From contig NZ_NCXM01000021.1 of the NCBI RefSeq assembly GCF_002104765.1, positions 1-64,000 on the forward strand: 64,000 nucleotides of DNA, given 5' to 3'. A model generated the notes under the pieces. That model saw only the letters and a program-made list of their open reading frames with translations. It had not been told where the DNA came from and did no database searches. The stretch is from Mycolicibacterium vulneris. GTDB lineage: Bacteria; Actinomycetota; Actinomycetes; Mycobacteriales; Mycobacteriaceae. The position numbers and the translations under genes are program-made. Positions 36,984 to 45,604 of the stretch are shown in pieces. The stretch's first letter is position 1; each line of letters starts with the position of its first letter.

Positions 36984-37763
36984 ATGTCAAGGACAGTGGT
37001 GGTCGGCGCCTCGAGTGGGCTGGGGCGTTGCATAGGTGTCGGTCTTGCGCAGCGCGGCGATCAGGTCGCGTTATTGGCCCGGCGCCGGGAGCGCATTGAG
37101 GCCGCGGCCAAGGACGCCGGCCCTAACGCGATCGCCGTCGAGTGCGACGTCACCGACCAGGCGTCCTGCCGCTCGGCCATTGACCGTGCCGCCGAGGCCC
37201 TCGGCGGCATCGACAACCTCGTCTACACACCCGCCGTCGGGCCGCTGGTCCGCATGGTCGACACCGACGCCGACACGTGGCGGCGCATCTTCGACACCAA
37301 TGTCATCGGCGCATCGTTGGTCACGGCCGCGGCGGTGCCGCACCTGACCGCGTCGGCCGGCAAGGCGGTGTACTTGTCGTCGGACGCCGGCACCTTCGGG
37401 CCGCCGTGGCCGGGTCTGGGCGCGTACGGCGTTAGCAAGGCCGCCCTGGAACGGCTCGTGGAAGCGTGGCGGGCCGAACACTCCGACATCGGTTTCACCA
37501 ACCTGATCGTCGGGGAGTGCGCGGGCGGCGAAGGCGACGGCCAGACCGGCATGAACGAGGGCTGGGACATGGACCTCGCGATGAAGGCGGTCCCGCTGTG
37601 GTCATCGCGCGGCTGCATGCCCGGCAAGCTGATGCCCGTCGAGGACCTCATCGACGTCGTGCACACCATCCTGCGCACCAACGCCTCGACGTCGATGCCG
37701 CTGGTGGTGGCCCGCGGCGCGCCGGCCAGCCCCGCCGCGTTCGCCGAGGCCAACCAGTCTTAA
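36984..37763 (+). CDS. Short-chain dehydrogenase/reductase
   Basis: A 259-residue SDR: VVVGASSGLGRCIG at the N-terminus, catalytic serine in VYLSSDAG and YGVSK pair, with the middle NLVYTPAVG replacing the usual NNAG. An AGAGGGCGAAA site precedes ATG 36984. Its TAA and the stop of the convergent aldo/keto reductase lie within the palindrome TTAA (37760-37763). Substrate unknown. Confidence 0.87.
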   Translation: MSRTVVVGASSGLGRCIGVGLAQRGDQVALLARRRERIEAAAKDAGPNAIAVECDVTDQASCRSAIDRAAEALGGIDNLVYTPAVGPLVRMVDTDADTWRRIFDTNVIGASLVTAAAVPHLTASAGKAVYLSSDAGTFGPPWPGLGAYGVSKAALERLVEAWRAEHSDIGFTNLIVGECAGGEGDGQTGMNEGWDMDLAMKAVPLWSSRGCMPGKLMPVEDLIDVVHTILRTNASTSMPLVVARGAPASPAAFAEANQS

Positions 37764-38731
37764 CGGCGGGCGAGCTTCTCCTTGGCCAGGTCGGTGAGGA
37801 AACGCGCCGGCGACGTGGGCCGGAACGCCAGGGCCGCCTCGGTGAGCGCGTCACGCGATGCGGTGGGCAGTTCGATGTCGGCGGCGGCGACGTTGAATTC
37901 GAGCTGCTCCACGCTGGACGCGCCGGGAATGGCCACCACGCCCGGGTAGCTGATGAGCCAGGCCAGCGCCACCTGTGCCGGCTTGGCGTCGACGTCCTTC
38001 GCGACGTCGCGCAACAGCTGCAGTAGCGGCTCGACGCGGCGCAGGTTTTCGGTGCCGAACAGCGAGTTCACCGCGCGGACGCCGCCCGGCCGGTTGTCGA
38101 CGCCGTATTTGCCGCCCAGCAGCCCCTGTTCCAGCGGGCTGTACGCGATCACGATGCGGTTCTCCCGCTCGGCGAACGGCACCAGGTTCTTCAGCGCCTT
38201 CGGGTAGGCGAGCGAGAAGTGCACCTGGTTGCTGATCACCGGACGGCCCAGCGCGGCGTCGGCCTTCTGCCACCGCTGCAGCGAATAGTTCGAGACGCCG
38301 GCCGCGCCGATCTTGCCGTGCTCCAGCAGGTCGCGCATGCCCGGCATGATCACCGAATCGGGAAACACCGGGTTGGGCTGGTGGATCTGGTAGAGCGGGA
38401 TGCGGTCCAGGCCCAGCCGCTGGGCGCTGGCGCGGGCGCGCTGCTTGACTACGGCGGGGAAGGGGAGGATCGGCATGATCTTGCTGGCCACCACGACGTC
38501 GGCGCGCTCGTCGCCGAGGGCCTCGCCCAGGATCCGCTCGCTCTTGCCCAGGCCGTACACCTCGGCGGTGTCGAACAGCGTCACCCCCAGGGCGCGGGCG
38601 CGACGCACGATGTCGCCCGCGGCGCCGGCGGCGTAGCTGTCGCCGTAACCCCACTCGCGTGAACCGAACTGCCAGGTGCCCAGGCCGATTCGGCTGACCC
38701 GGCCGAGCCCGTCGACGTCGACAAATTTCAT
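37760..38731 (-). CDS. Aldo/keto reductase
   Basis: A 323-residue NADPH-dependent barrel enzyme. FDTAEVYGLGKSERILGEAL holds the catalytic Asp and Tyr, VVASKI the lysine, and LYQIHQPNP the histidine, followed by GVSNYSLQR and YSPLEQGLLGGKY. It belongs to the YajO/YhdN-like group reducing aldehydes or ketones. ATG 38731 gives the normal family N-terminus; the frame remains open upstream through the repeat to 38812 but that part is noncoding. It shares its stop region with the convergent SDR gene. Confidence 0.9.
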   Translation of the reverse strand: MKFVDVDGLGRVSRIGLGTWQFGSREWGYGDSYAAGAAGDIVRRARALGVTLFDTAEVYGLGKSERILGEALGDERADVVVASKIMPILPFPAVVKQRARASAQRLGLDRIPLYQIHQPNPVFPDSVIMPGMRDLLEHGKIGAAGVSNYSLQRWQKADAALGRPVISNQVHFSLAYPKALKNLVPFAERENRIVIAYSPLEQGLLGGKYGVDNRPGGVRAVNSLFGTENLRRVEPLLQLLRDVAKDVDAKPAQVALAWLISYPGVVAIPGASSVEQLEFNVAAADIELPTASRDALTEAALAFRPTSPARFLTDLAKEKLARR

Positions 38732-38745
38732 GAGCTCAAGCCTAG

Positions 38746-38820
38746 TGGCGATCGCAAGCGCGGCGGGGCCGGGCGCAGCGGGTCGCCACCATCGATCCAG
38801 TGGCGATCGCAAGCGCGGCG
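38746..38820. repeat. Dispersed copy of the 58-bp repeat family
   Basis: One unit at 38746-38800 (TGGCGATCGCAAGCGCGGCG, then a core nearly identical to the 12073 repeats) and the first 20 bases of a second at 38801-38820. It fills the gap between the aldo/keto reductase start and the stop of the next gene. The purine-rich tail of the 12073 copies is replaced here by ACCATCGATCCAG. Confidence 0.85.
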
Positions 38821-38825
38821 GTCGG

Positions 38826-39845
38826 TCAGCCGGGGATCTTGCCGAGGATGTAGTTGGCGATGCTGACCGCCGCCGCGCGGGGCGGCGCGCTGTCCGTGGT
38901 GCCGCTGGCGGACACGTTCAGGTCGATGACGACGTTCGCCTTGGCCGCGATCGCCCGTGCCGAGCGCACCTGGATGCCCTTGGGCGTCAGGTCCAGGGTG
39001 GTGATGCCGTTGCCCGCGTCGGCCGGCGCGCTCACCGACATCGGAATCGGCTGCCCGCCGGGAGCGCTCACGGTGACGGTCGAGCCGCCGCACTTGTGCC
39101 ATCCCGACAGCAGGGTGTTCAGCTGCGCCTGGGCCGCGCCCGGATCGCGAAACGCCGCCACGCCCTGGATGACCTGCATGGACTTCATCATGCTGCGCGA
39201 GTCGGTGAATTCGCCGGCGTGATAGCCGGCCAGCGCCCCGGGCGTGTAGGCGTCCGGACTGCCTGCGGCGATGCTTTCCCAGCACTCCGGGCGGTCGATG
39301 CTGCCGTCATCCGGGGAGCGGCCGGGGCTGTTCCAGGTCGGGCCGACGTCGAGGTTCGCGTCGGCGGTGATGTTGCGCAACGCGTCGAGCCCCGGCAGAA
39401 GGGTGGCGATGGTCTCCGGTGGGACCGTGGGCGGCGGTGGCCCGGCGGCGGAACTGGAGCCGGGGGAGGCCCGGTGTGACGAGGTGGAACCGGCCAGCGT
39501 GGCCCACCCCGCCAGGGCGACGACCGCCAACATGATGAAGATGTACGACAGCGTCACGCCCACCAGGGCACGGTCCCGGCCGAGTTCACCGGTGCGGCGG
39601 ATCTGCGCCAGCCCGAGATGTCCCAGAATCGCTCCCACGGGCGCGAACAGGAACGCGAAAACCAGCGACAGCGTCGCCATGGTGTTGACCGGCGGGCGGT
39701 AGGGCGCAGGTGCGGTCGGCGGCGTGAACGGCGGCGGCTGCATGGCGGGCGGCGGCGCGGGCGGTTCCACGTCGGGCGGCGGGACGCGGCCGAGCGGGTC
39801 GTAGCTCAGCGGGTTTTGCCAATACGGGTCCTGCGGGTTGGTCAC
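38826..39845 (-). CDS. DUF4190 membrane protein with PknH-type extracellular sensor domain
   Basis: A 339-residue protein. A proline-rich cytoplasmic N-terminus (residues 1-52) is followed by a DUF4190 region with two membrane helices (about 55-118), a Ser/Pro linker, and an extracellular domain from about 140 (ATLLPGLDALRNITADANL, WESIAAGSPDAY) resembling the C-terminal sensor domain of PknH and lipoproteins such as LppH. Two cysteines (PECWE and HKCGG) probably form a disulfide. The GTG start has AGGAGG about 8 nt upstream. No kinase domain is present, so it may be a co-sensor. Confidence 0.85.
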   Translation of the reverse strand: MTNPQDPYWQNPLSYDPLGRVPPPDVEPPAPPPAMQPPPFTPPTAPAPYRPPVNTMATLSLVFAFLFAPVGAILGHLGLAQIRRTGELGRDRALVGVTLSYIFIMLAVVALAGWATLAGSTSSHRASPGSSSAAGPPPPTVPPETIATLLPGLDALRNITADANLDVGPTWNSPGRSPDDGSIDRPECWESIAAGSPDAYTPGALAGYHAGEFTDSRSMMKSMQVIQGVAAFRDPGAAQAQLNTLLSGWHKCGGSTVTVSAPGGQPIPMSVSAPADAGNGITTLDLTPKGIQVRSARAIAAKANVVIDLNVSASGTTDSAPPRAAAVSIANYILGKIPG

Positions 39846-39916
39846 CCCAGTGCCTCCTTATCGGCCGAACCTGCCCGAAATGTAGCCGACGAGGGCCCTC
39901 CCCTAAACCGGGGCCG

Positions 39917-40234
39917 TCACAGCCGCGGCTTGGCGATGCTGACCACATGCTCCTCCAATCCCTGTCCGCCGCGTGCGGAGAACCTCGTCTAGGCGTCGCC
40001 GCCGCGGTCGCCTGCGGTGACCTCGGCCAGCCGATGATCGTCGGTGAGCGCGACCAGGGCGTGCATGCGGTAGGACCACACCGGCTCGTGCAATGCGACA
40101 CCGGCTCGCCAGAGTTCGACGTCGGGCGCGGATTCCAACGACGCTCCGGGGTGCGAACACCCGGTGGTTATCGCGGCCGCCGCGACCGCTCCGACGATCC
40201 CGCAGCGCGCAGCAGCGCCCGCGTGCGCTGGCAC
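39917..40234 (-). pseudogene. Remnant of a lipoprotein/beta-propeller gene
   Basis: Reading the minus strand from GTG 40234 gives a signal-like stretch (GIVGAVAAAAITTGCSHPG, lipobox TTGC) and then EPVWSYRMHALVALTDDHRL before a TAG at 39989-39991. Continuing in the same frame past the stop gives 23 residues ending VVSIAKPRL and a natural stop at 39917. From memory, mycobacteria carry a lipoprotein of roughly 390 residues with a similar beginning and an end like VVGVAKPHL. The present 106-codon relic would have lost the middle by deletion plus one in-frame stop. A short genuine lipoprotein is the alternative. Confidence 0.5.
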
Positions 40235-40396
40235 ATTCCGGCGCCCATCGACCGGGTGCTCTTTTCGCTGTTTGTCCAGGACATACCCCCTGCTGGCAAG
40301 GCCACACCCCGTTTGACGGCCGGAATCGTCGGGTAGCCGTTTCAGCGAGCGCGAACAGTCCTGCGCGCCGAACCAAAGTAGATGGGAGGGGACACT

Positions 40397-40957
40397 TTGG
40401 CACCGACCGCCATCAAGTCGCCCACCGACGTGGTCGACTTCCTCGTCAGTCAGCACGAGCAGATCAAGACGATGTTCGCCGAAACCCTTGCGGCGTCCGG
40501 AAAGGCCCGAGAGAAGGCCTTCGTCGAACTTCGGCGGATGCTCGCCGTGCACGAGACCGCGGAGGAAGAGATCGTTCACCCCCGCGCCAAGCGCAAGATC
40601 GCCAACGGCACCGCCGTGGTGGACAAGCGCCTGCACGAAGAGCACGAAGCCAAGACCGTTTTGCAGAAGCTGGAAAAGCTCGACGTCAACAGCGAGGAGT
40701 TCACTCGCGAATTGACGAAGCTGCGCGACGCCGTCGTCGAACACGCCGAGCACGAGGAGCGCGACGAATTCGCCAAGCTGAATGAGGAATTGAGCGGCGA
40801 AGAGCTCGAACGCATGGGCCGCGCCGCCAAGCTCGCCGAGGCGATTGCCCCCACCCGCCCGCACGCCGGGGTGGAATCCCAGGTGGCCAATCTGGCCGCC
40901 GGGCCGTTTGCGGCGATGCTCGACCGGGCCCGCGACGCCATCATCGGCAAGGGCTGA
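40397..40957 (+). CDS. Hemerythrin HHE-domain protein
   Basis: A 186-residue four-helix protein with hemerythrin ligands: SQHEQIK, VHETAEEEIVHP, HEEHEAK and VEHAEHEERDEF. It may bind a di-iron centre and sense or handle O2, NO or peroxide. TTG 40397 is chosen because GGAGGGG lies 5 nt upstream; an in-frame ATG at 40382 precedes that site. The sequence from APTAIKSPTDVV is typical of mycobacterial members. It is followed by a hairpin and then udgX. Confidence 0.9.
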   Translation: MAPTAIKSPTDVVDFLVSQHEQIKTMFAETLAASGKAREKAFVELRRMLAVHETAEEEIVHPRAKRKIANGTAVVDKRLHEEHEAKTVLQKLEKLDVNSEEFTRELTKLRDAVVEHAEHEERDEFAKLNEELSGEELERMGRAAKLAEAIAPTRPHAGVESQVANLAAGPFAAMLDRARDAIIGKG

Positions 40958-40980
40958 CGCAGCCGTCTAAGGCGTGGTCC

Positions 40981-41002
40981 CCCCGCTCGGTGGGGAGCGG
41001 GG
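40981..41002 (+). terminator. GC hairpin after the hemerythrin gene
   Basis: Perfect 8-bp arms CCCCGCTC (40981-40988) and GAGCGGGG (40995-41002) around loop GGTGGG, 23 bases after the stop. No T-tract. Confidence 0.45.
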
Positions 41003-41024
41003 TACCCACCCCCTTCGTCTCATC

Positions 41025-41693
41025 ATGGCCGCAACATCGAACGCACCCGGGGCCGCCCGCTACCTTCCAGTGGAGCGCGATCTGGACGCGCTGCGCGATG
41101 CGGCCGAAACCTGCCACGGCTGTTCGCTTTTCGAGGATGCCACCCAAACGGTGTTCGGCAACGGGCATCCCGGGGCCCCGATCATGCTGGTGGGCGAGCA
41201 GCCCGGTGACCAGGAGGACCGCGCCGGTGAGCCGTTCGTCGGCCCGGCCGGACGACTGCTCGCCCGCGCCCTCGAGGACGCCGGCATCGACCCGGCGATG
41301 GTCTATGAGACCAACGCCGTCAAGCATTTCAAGTTCACCCGCAAGGGCGGCAAGCGACGCATCCACCAAAAGCCCGGCCGCACCGAAGTGGTCGCCTGCC
41401 GACCTTGGCTGATCGCCGAGATCGAGGTGGTGCAACCGCAGGTCATCGTGTTACTGGGCGCTACCGCCGCACAGTCGTTGCTAGGAGCCGCATTTCGGGT
41501 GTCCACCCAGCGCGGCCACCAACTGCGGCTGCCCTCAACCGTCGACGTGCACCTCACGCCCGAGCCGACCCTTGTCGCGACGGTTCACCCCTCGTCGGTG
41601 TTGCGCGACCGCAGCGACCGGCATGACGAGGTCTATAAGACGTTCGTCGACGACCTGCGCAGCGCGGGTGCGGCGCTGGGCAGGCGCGGGTGA
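41025..41693 (+). CDS. udgX: UdgX-type uracil-DNA glycosylase (covalent uracil-DNA-binding family)
   Basis: A 222-residue family 4-like uracil-DNA glycosylase. Motif GEQPGDQEDRAGEPFVGPAG at 57-76 forms the active site, HPSSVLR the DNA-intercalation loop, and CHGC (30-33) with later cysteines an Fe-S cluster. The diagnostic insert KGGKRRIHQKPGR is present; KRRIH with His114 corresponds to the loop whose histidine (His109 in M. smegmatis UdgX) forms a covalent bond to the abasic sugar after uracil excision. So this is likely a suicide-type uracil-DNA binding protein rather than a turnover glycosylase. ATG 41025 is used; no strong ribosome site. Confidence 0.93.
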   Translation: MAATSNAPGAARYLPVERDLDALRDAAETCHGCSLFEDATQTVFGNGHPGAPIMLVGEQPGDQEDRAGEPFVGPAGRLLARALEDAGIDPAMVYETNAVKHFKFTRKGGKRRIHQKPGRTEVVACRPWLIAEIEVVQPQVIVLLGATAAQSLLGAAFRVSTQRGHQLRLPSTVDVHLTPEPTLVATVHPSSVLRDRSDRHDEVYKTFVDDLRSAGAALGRRG

Positions 41694-41716
41694 GTTGACC
41701 TGCTGTAGGTCAACTC
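41692..41716. terminator. Perfect hairpin overlapping both convergent stop codons
   Basis: Arms GAGTTGACCT (41692-41701) and AGGTCAACTC (41707-41716) pair perfectly around loop GCTGT. The stem covers the ends of udgX (stop 41691-41693) and the convergent TPP-enzyme gene (stop 41710-41712). TTCTTGT follows on the plus strand, so termination of udgX transcripts is best supported. Confidence 0.65.
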
Positions 41717-43503
41717 TTCTTGTGCGGCAACAACTCCTGGGCCTTGGTCTTCAGGCCGACCTTGACGAAGCCCACGCGATCCTCATCCCCGGCGAGCACC
41801 GCCGCGGTCGCCGACTTGAACTGCTCCCAGGTCGCGTGCGGCGGGATGGGCGGCATGTCCGGGTCGGTGTAGACGTCGAGCACCGTGGGACGATCCGCCG
41901 ACAGCGCCTTGCGCCAGGCGTCCGACAATTCCTCCGGATCCTTGATGGCCACGGCGCTCAGGCCCAGGCTGGCCGCGAACGCGGCGAAGTCGATGTCCGG
42001 AAGATTCTGGGACTCGGCGAATTTCGGCGCACCGGCCATGGCGCGCATTTCCCAGGTCACCTGGTTGAGGTCGTTGTTGTGCAGGATCGCGATGATCAGG
42101 CGGGGGTCTTCCCATTCGGTCCAGTACCGCTTGATCGTGATCAGTTCGGCCATGCCGTTCATCTGCATGGCGCCGTCACCGCTGAATACGATGACGGGCC
42201 GGTCCGGGTGGCCGAACTTGGCGCCGATGCCGTACGGAACCCCGGGACCCATCGTGGCCAACGTGCCCGACAGCGAGCCCCGCATGCTGCCGCGGAAGCG
42301 CAGGTTGCGCGCATACCAGTTGGCCGACGAGCCGGAATCGGCTGTGACGATGGCATTCTCGGGCAGCTGCGGCGACAGCTCGGAGAACAGCCGCAGCGGA
42401 TTGACCGGGTGGGCGCTGACCATCGCTTCCTTCTCCATGGTCTCCCACCAGCGGGCCACGGTCTTCTCGATGCCCTCGCGCCACGAGCGGTCCTCCTTGC
42501 GGCGCAGGTGCGGGATCAGCGCCTGCAACGCGGTCTTCGCGTCGGCGACCAGGTTGACCTCGTACGGGTAGCGCATGCCTATCATCCGGCCGTCGACGTC
42601 GATCTGCACCGCGCGGGCCTGACCGAATTCCGGCAGGAACTGCGTGTACGGGAAGCTGGAGCCGACGGTCAGCAGCGTGTCGCAGTCGCGCATCATCTCG
42701 TAGCTCGGCCGCGTCCCCAGCAGTCCGATCGAGCCGGTGACCCAAGGCAATTCGTCCGACAAGACGTCCTTGCCCAACAGCGCCTTCGCCGCTCCCGCGC
42801 CGAGCAGGTCGGCAACCTGGGCTAGCTCTTCGTGGGCGCCGCGGGCGCCGGTGCCCACCAGGATGGCGACCTTCTTGCCGGCGTTGAGCACGTCGGCCGC
42901 GCGCGATATGGCGGTGTCGTCGGGGGCGATTTTCGGGAACTCGATGCCGAGGCTGGAAGGTACCATCTTGAACGCGTGCTCGGGCGGCGAGTACGGCAGC
43001 TCCTGGACGTCACTGGGAATGATCAGCGCGGTCGGGGCCCGCTGCGTCATCGCTATCCGGATCGCGCGGTCCAGCACGTTGGGCAATTGTTCGGGGACGG
43101 TGACCATTTGGACGTAGTCGCTGGCGACGTCCTTGAACAGGTTCAGCAGGTCGACCTCCTGCTGATAGTTCCCGCCCATGGCGCTGCGGTTGGTCTGACC
43201 CACGATGGCCACCACCGGAACATGGTCGAGTTTGGCGTCGTAAAGCCCGTTGAGTAAGTGGATCGCGCCGGGCCCGGATGTGGCGGCACAGACGCCGACC
43301 CGGCCGGTGAATTTTGCGTAGCCGACCGCTTCGAAGGCGCTCATCTCCTCGTGGCGGGACTGGATGAACTTGGGCTTGTTGTCCGCGCGACCCCACGCCG
43401 CGAGCAGCCCGTTGATGCCGTCGCCGGGGTACCCGAATACATGTTCAACGTCCCACGCCCGCAAGCGCTCTAGCAGATAGTCGGAAACCTCTTTTTTGGA
43501 CAT
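41710..43503 (-). CDS. Thiamine-diphosphate enzyme, pyruvate oxidase/PoxB-like
   Basis: A 597-residue ThDP enzyme with the three usual domains: N-terminal PYR (catalytic Glu in SRHEEMSAFEAVGYAK), central nucleotide-binding domain (ILVGTGARGAHEEL), and C-terminal PP domain (SGDGAMQMNGMAEL ... HNNDLNQ, the GDG-NN cofactor motif). Similarity is to pyruvate:quinone oxidoreductases and acetolactate-synthase relatives; PoxB would make acetate and CO2 from pyruvate with electrons going to quinone. The C-terminus ends in basic residues without an obvious PoxB membrane helix. GAGGAGGGAG lies upstream of ATG 43503. Confidence 0.88.
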   Translation of the reverse strand: MSKKEVSDYLLERLRAWDVEHVFGYPGDGINGLLAAWGRADNKPKFIQSRHEEMSAFEAVGYAKFTGRVGVCAATSGPGAIHLLNGLYDAKLDHVPVVAIVGQTNRSAMGGNYQQEVDLLNLFKDVASDYVQMVTVPEQLPNVLDRAIRIAMTQRAPTALIIPSDVQELPYSPPEHAFKMVPSSLGIEFPKIAPDDTAISRAADVLNAGKKVAILVGTGARGAHEELAQVADLLGAGAAKALLGKDVLSDELPWVTGSIGLLGTRPSYEMMRDCDTLLTVGSSFPYTQFLPEFGQARAVQIDVDGRMIGMRYPYEVNLVADAKTALQALIPHLRRKEDRSWREGIEKTVARWWETMEKEAMVSAHPVNPLRLFSELSPQLPENAIVTADSGSSANWYARNLRFRGSMRGSLSGTLATMGPGVPYGIGAKFGHPDRPVIVFSGDGAMQMNGMAELITIKRYWTEWEDPRLIIAILHNNDLNQVTWEMRAMAGAPKFAESQNLPDIDFAAFAASLGLSAVAIKDPEELSDAWRKALSADRPTVLDVYTDPDMPPIPPHATWEQFKSATAAVLAGDEDRVGFVKVGLKTKAQELLPHKKS

Positions 43504-44020
43504 GTTCTCCCTCCTCGGCAGACGGTTCTAGAGTGCTGACGGATGGGCATGTGGGCTATTGTTTGAACCACCCGCATGGCGGCGCCGTCGAGTCGCGGGC
43601 CAACCGATGGCGGACGCCGCTGACAGACGTGACCCATGCAGGCTGCCGCCGCGAGGGCGGCTTGGGCACTTCCCACACGAGCCCGGTTACCCGCATTCGC
43701 CGTTGTTATTCGCGAAAACCGGCGGGTCAGGCGACTCTCAGCCAGTTTTCAGCTGGCGATTGTGCAACGGCCGATCGGGTGCTGAACCAGGTCTTCTCAT
43801 AGCGGTCAAAATGCCTGCCGCACAGAATGTCCCGGGTAGGCGACGCACCATGTCCGGATCAAGTCAGAGGTCGCCGGCGCCCACCGCGTCGACGAGGGGT
43901 CTCTCCTCACGTCGTCTCTCCAGCCGGCTGGTGGGCAGGATGCGAATCGCCGGGAACGATCGGCGAACGCTGGCGGGCTCCGAGCCGGTTTGCCCGTAGG
44001 GCGCCCCGCGCGACGGTGGT
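43504..44020. other. 517-base gap without a convincing gene
   Basis: Lies between the start of the TPP-enzyme gene and the stop of topoisomerase IB. Open frames here have unnatural composition and no family similarity. Small stems are present (for example GCCAG/CTGGC near 43742-43758), but nothing that defines an RNA gene. It should contain the promoter of the TPP-enzyme gene. Confidence 0.5.
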
Positions 44021-45076
44021 TCAGGCGGTCTTGGGCAGGACGGATGATCCGGAAGCGCTGTGACCCTTGGCCACTCGCCGGATCAGCATTCGGGTCGCCT
44101 TGTCCAGGATCTCCTGGGCCACATCGGGGTTACGGGCGCGTTCAGCGCGGCGCGCCGCCGCGGCGATGGTGAGTCCTTGCTCGTAGCCGGTGACGACGCG
44201 CGGGTCCACGTAGGAACCACGCGCGACGGCCGGGGTGTTGCCCAGTTCCTCGGCCACCTCCTTCATCACCGCGGATTCGACGCGCTTGGCGACGCGGCCC
44301 GACACCGGCGGGTCGGCGTCGGCAAACGCCGCGGCCGCCAGCACCGTCCCATGCCACGTCCGCAGGTCCTTGACGGTGTATTCGTCGCCGACCAGCTCCT
44401 TGAATCGGTCGTTGAGATCAGCGGCGCGCACATCGAGCCACCCGGATGCGGCGCGGCACACCAGCAGTCGCTCGGTGCGGTTAGGCCGGCGCATCAGCGC
44501 ACGCACAGCCCGCACCACTTCGGGGTCCTCGACCGCCACGGTACGCCGGACCCCGCTCTTGGCCGGAAAATCGAAGTCGACCGCGTCCCGCCGGACCACC
44601 ACGTGCTCACACAACAGGGTGGACAGCCCGTAGGACTCGTTCTCCTCGGCGTATTGCTCACCGCCGGCGCGAAAGTAGCCGCGATCGAGCAGTCGCAATG
44701 CGAGCGCCAATACCCGCTTGCGAGTCAAGCCCTTTCGCGTCAGGTCCTTGGCGATCTCGGTGCGCCACGCCGGCAGCCGCGTGGACAGTTCCAGGACGCG
44801 GTCGAACTTCTCCTCGGCGCGTTCCTGGCGCCAGGCGGAGTGGTACAGATACTGCCGGCGGCCGGCGGCGTCGACACCCACGGCCTGAATGTGACCGTTG
44901 CTATACGGCGAAATCCACACCCTCTTCCAGGCGGGTGGAATAACCAGATCCTTGATGCGCTGCAGGGTTTCCGGATCGGTCAGCGCCTTGCCGTCCGGCC
45001 GGTAATAGGAGAAGCCTTTGCCGCGTCGCTTGCGTGCGATACCCGGCTTGCTCAGCACGCTACGGCGCAGCCGCAT
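44021..45076 (-). CDS. DNA topoisomerase IB (poxvirus type)
   Basis: A 351-residue type IB topoisomerase. The N-terminal domain contains GKGFSYYRPDGKAL and IPPAWKRVWI; the catalytic domain has a LALRLLDRGYFRAG arginine helix, KDLRTWHGT with the catalytic histidine-type residues, and SYVDPRV with the active tyrosine. It relaxes supercoils through a 3'-phosphotyrosyl intermediate without ATP. This enzyme occurs in many environmental mycobacteria and is absent from M. tuberculosis, to my knowledge. No operon partner. Confidence 0.93.
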   Translation of the reverse strand: MRLRRSVLSKPGIARKRRGKGFSYYRPDGKALTDPETLQRIKDLVIPPAWKRVWISPYSNGHIQAVGVDAAGRRQYLYHSAWRQERAEEKFDRVLELSTRLPAWRTEIAKDLTRKGLTRKRVLALALRLLDRGYFRAGGEQYAEENESYGLSTLLCEHVVVRRDAVDFDFPAKSGVRRTVAVEDPEVVRAVRALMRRPNRTERLLVCRAASGWLDVRAADLNDRFKELVGDEYTVKDLRTWHGTVLAAAAFADADPPVSGRVAKRVESAVMKEVAEELGNTPAVARGSYVDPRVVTGYEQGLTIAAAARRAERARNPDVAQEILDKATRMLIRRVAKGHSASGSSVLPKTA

Positions 45077-45160
45077 TCTCGCCCTCCGGTTCTGGTAGCT
45101 GATTGCACAATTACCCGCCGGAGAAGTTGTTCACACGGTGGAAAAGGCACGCCCGACGTG

Positions 45161-45193
45161 AAAACGACCCGCCACAGCGTCGTGGCGGGTCGT
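45161..45193 (-). terminator. Intrinsic terminator of the hemophore-like gene
   Basis: Perfect 12-bp stem, arms 45164-45175 and 45182-45193, with 6-base loop AGCGTC. On the minus strand the stem is followed by TTTT (45164-45161), giving a classical rho-independent terminator 12 bases after the stop of the gene at 45206. Confidence 0.75.
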
Positions 45194-45205
45194 CTCGGAC
45201 CGGAA

Positions 45206-45604
45206 TCAGCCGGCCATGAACTCCTGGTAAGCCGACTCCAGGTAGGGCGGCAGCGCGGAAACGTTGCACTGCCGTTCGGTGTCGCCGATCGGTGCCAGGA
45301 TGCCGCGCAGGTCGTTGTACTCCTGCGGGTGGCCGGTGAAGTAGCCGCGCAGGCTCGATTCGGCCTGCGGCCGCGGCTGCCCGTAGGCGGCCGTCACCAC
45401 CTGGTTGGCGCCCGGGTGCGCCGCCAGATACTGCTGGGCGGTGCCCTCCACAGAGGAGACGGTGTTGTTCACGCCGCCCGGGCTGCAGTCGGGTGCTGCG
45501 GCCGCCGATGGCGCTCCGACGATGCCCATCGCCATTCCCCCGAGCAAGCAGCCGGCACTGATCCCGGCAACTTTCCGGCGCGCGACAATATTGCTGATTT
45601 TCAT
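45206..45604 (-). CDS. Secreted hemophore-like heme-binding protein (MHB domain)
   Basis: A 132-residue exported protein: basic N-terminus, hydrophobic core and cleavage after SAAAA near residue 37, then a helical domain with two cysteines (PDCSPGG and ERQCNVS) and the family pattern AAHPGANQVVTAAYGQPRPQ, GYFTGHPQEYNDLRGIL. It matches the mycobacterial haemophore haem-binding family to which Rv0203 relatives belong. It may bind heme in the envelope. The ATG at 45604 follows an AT-richer stretch; a strong terminator follows at 45161. Confidence 0.88.
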   Translation of the reverse strand: MKISNIVARRKVAGISAGCLLGGMAMGIVGAPSAAAAPDCSPGGVNNTVSSVEGTAQQYLAAHPGANQVVTAAYGQPRPQAESSLRGYFTGHPQEYNDLRGILAPIGDTERQCNVSALPPYLESAYQEFMAG

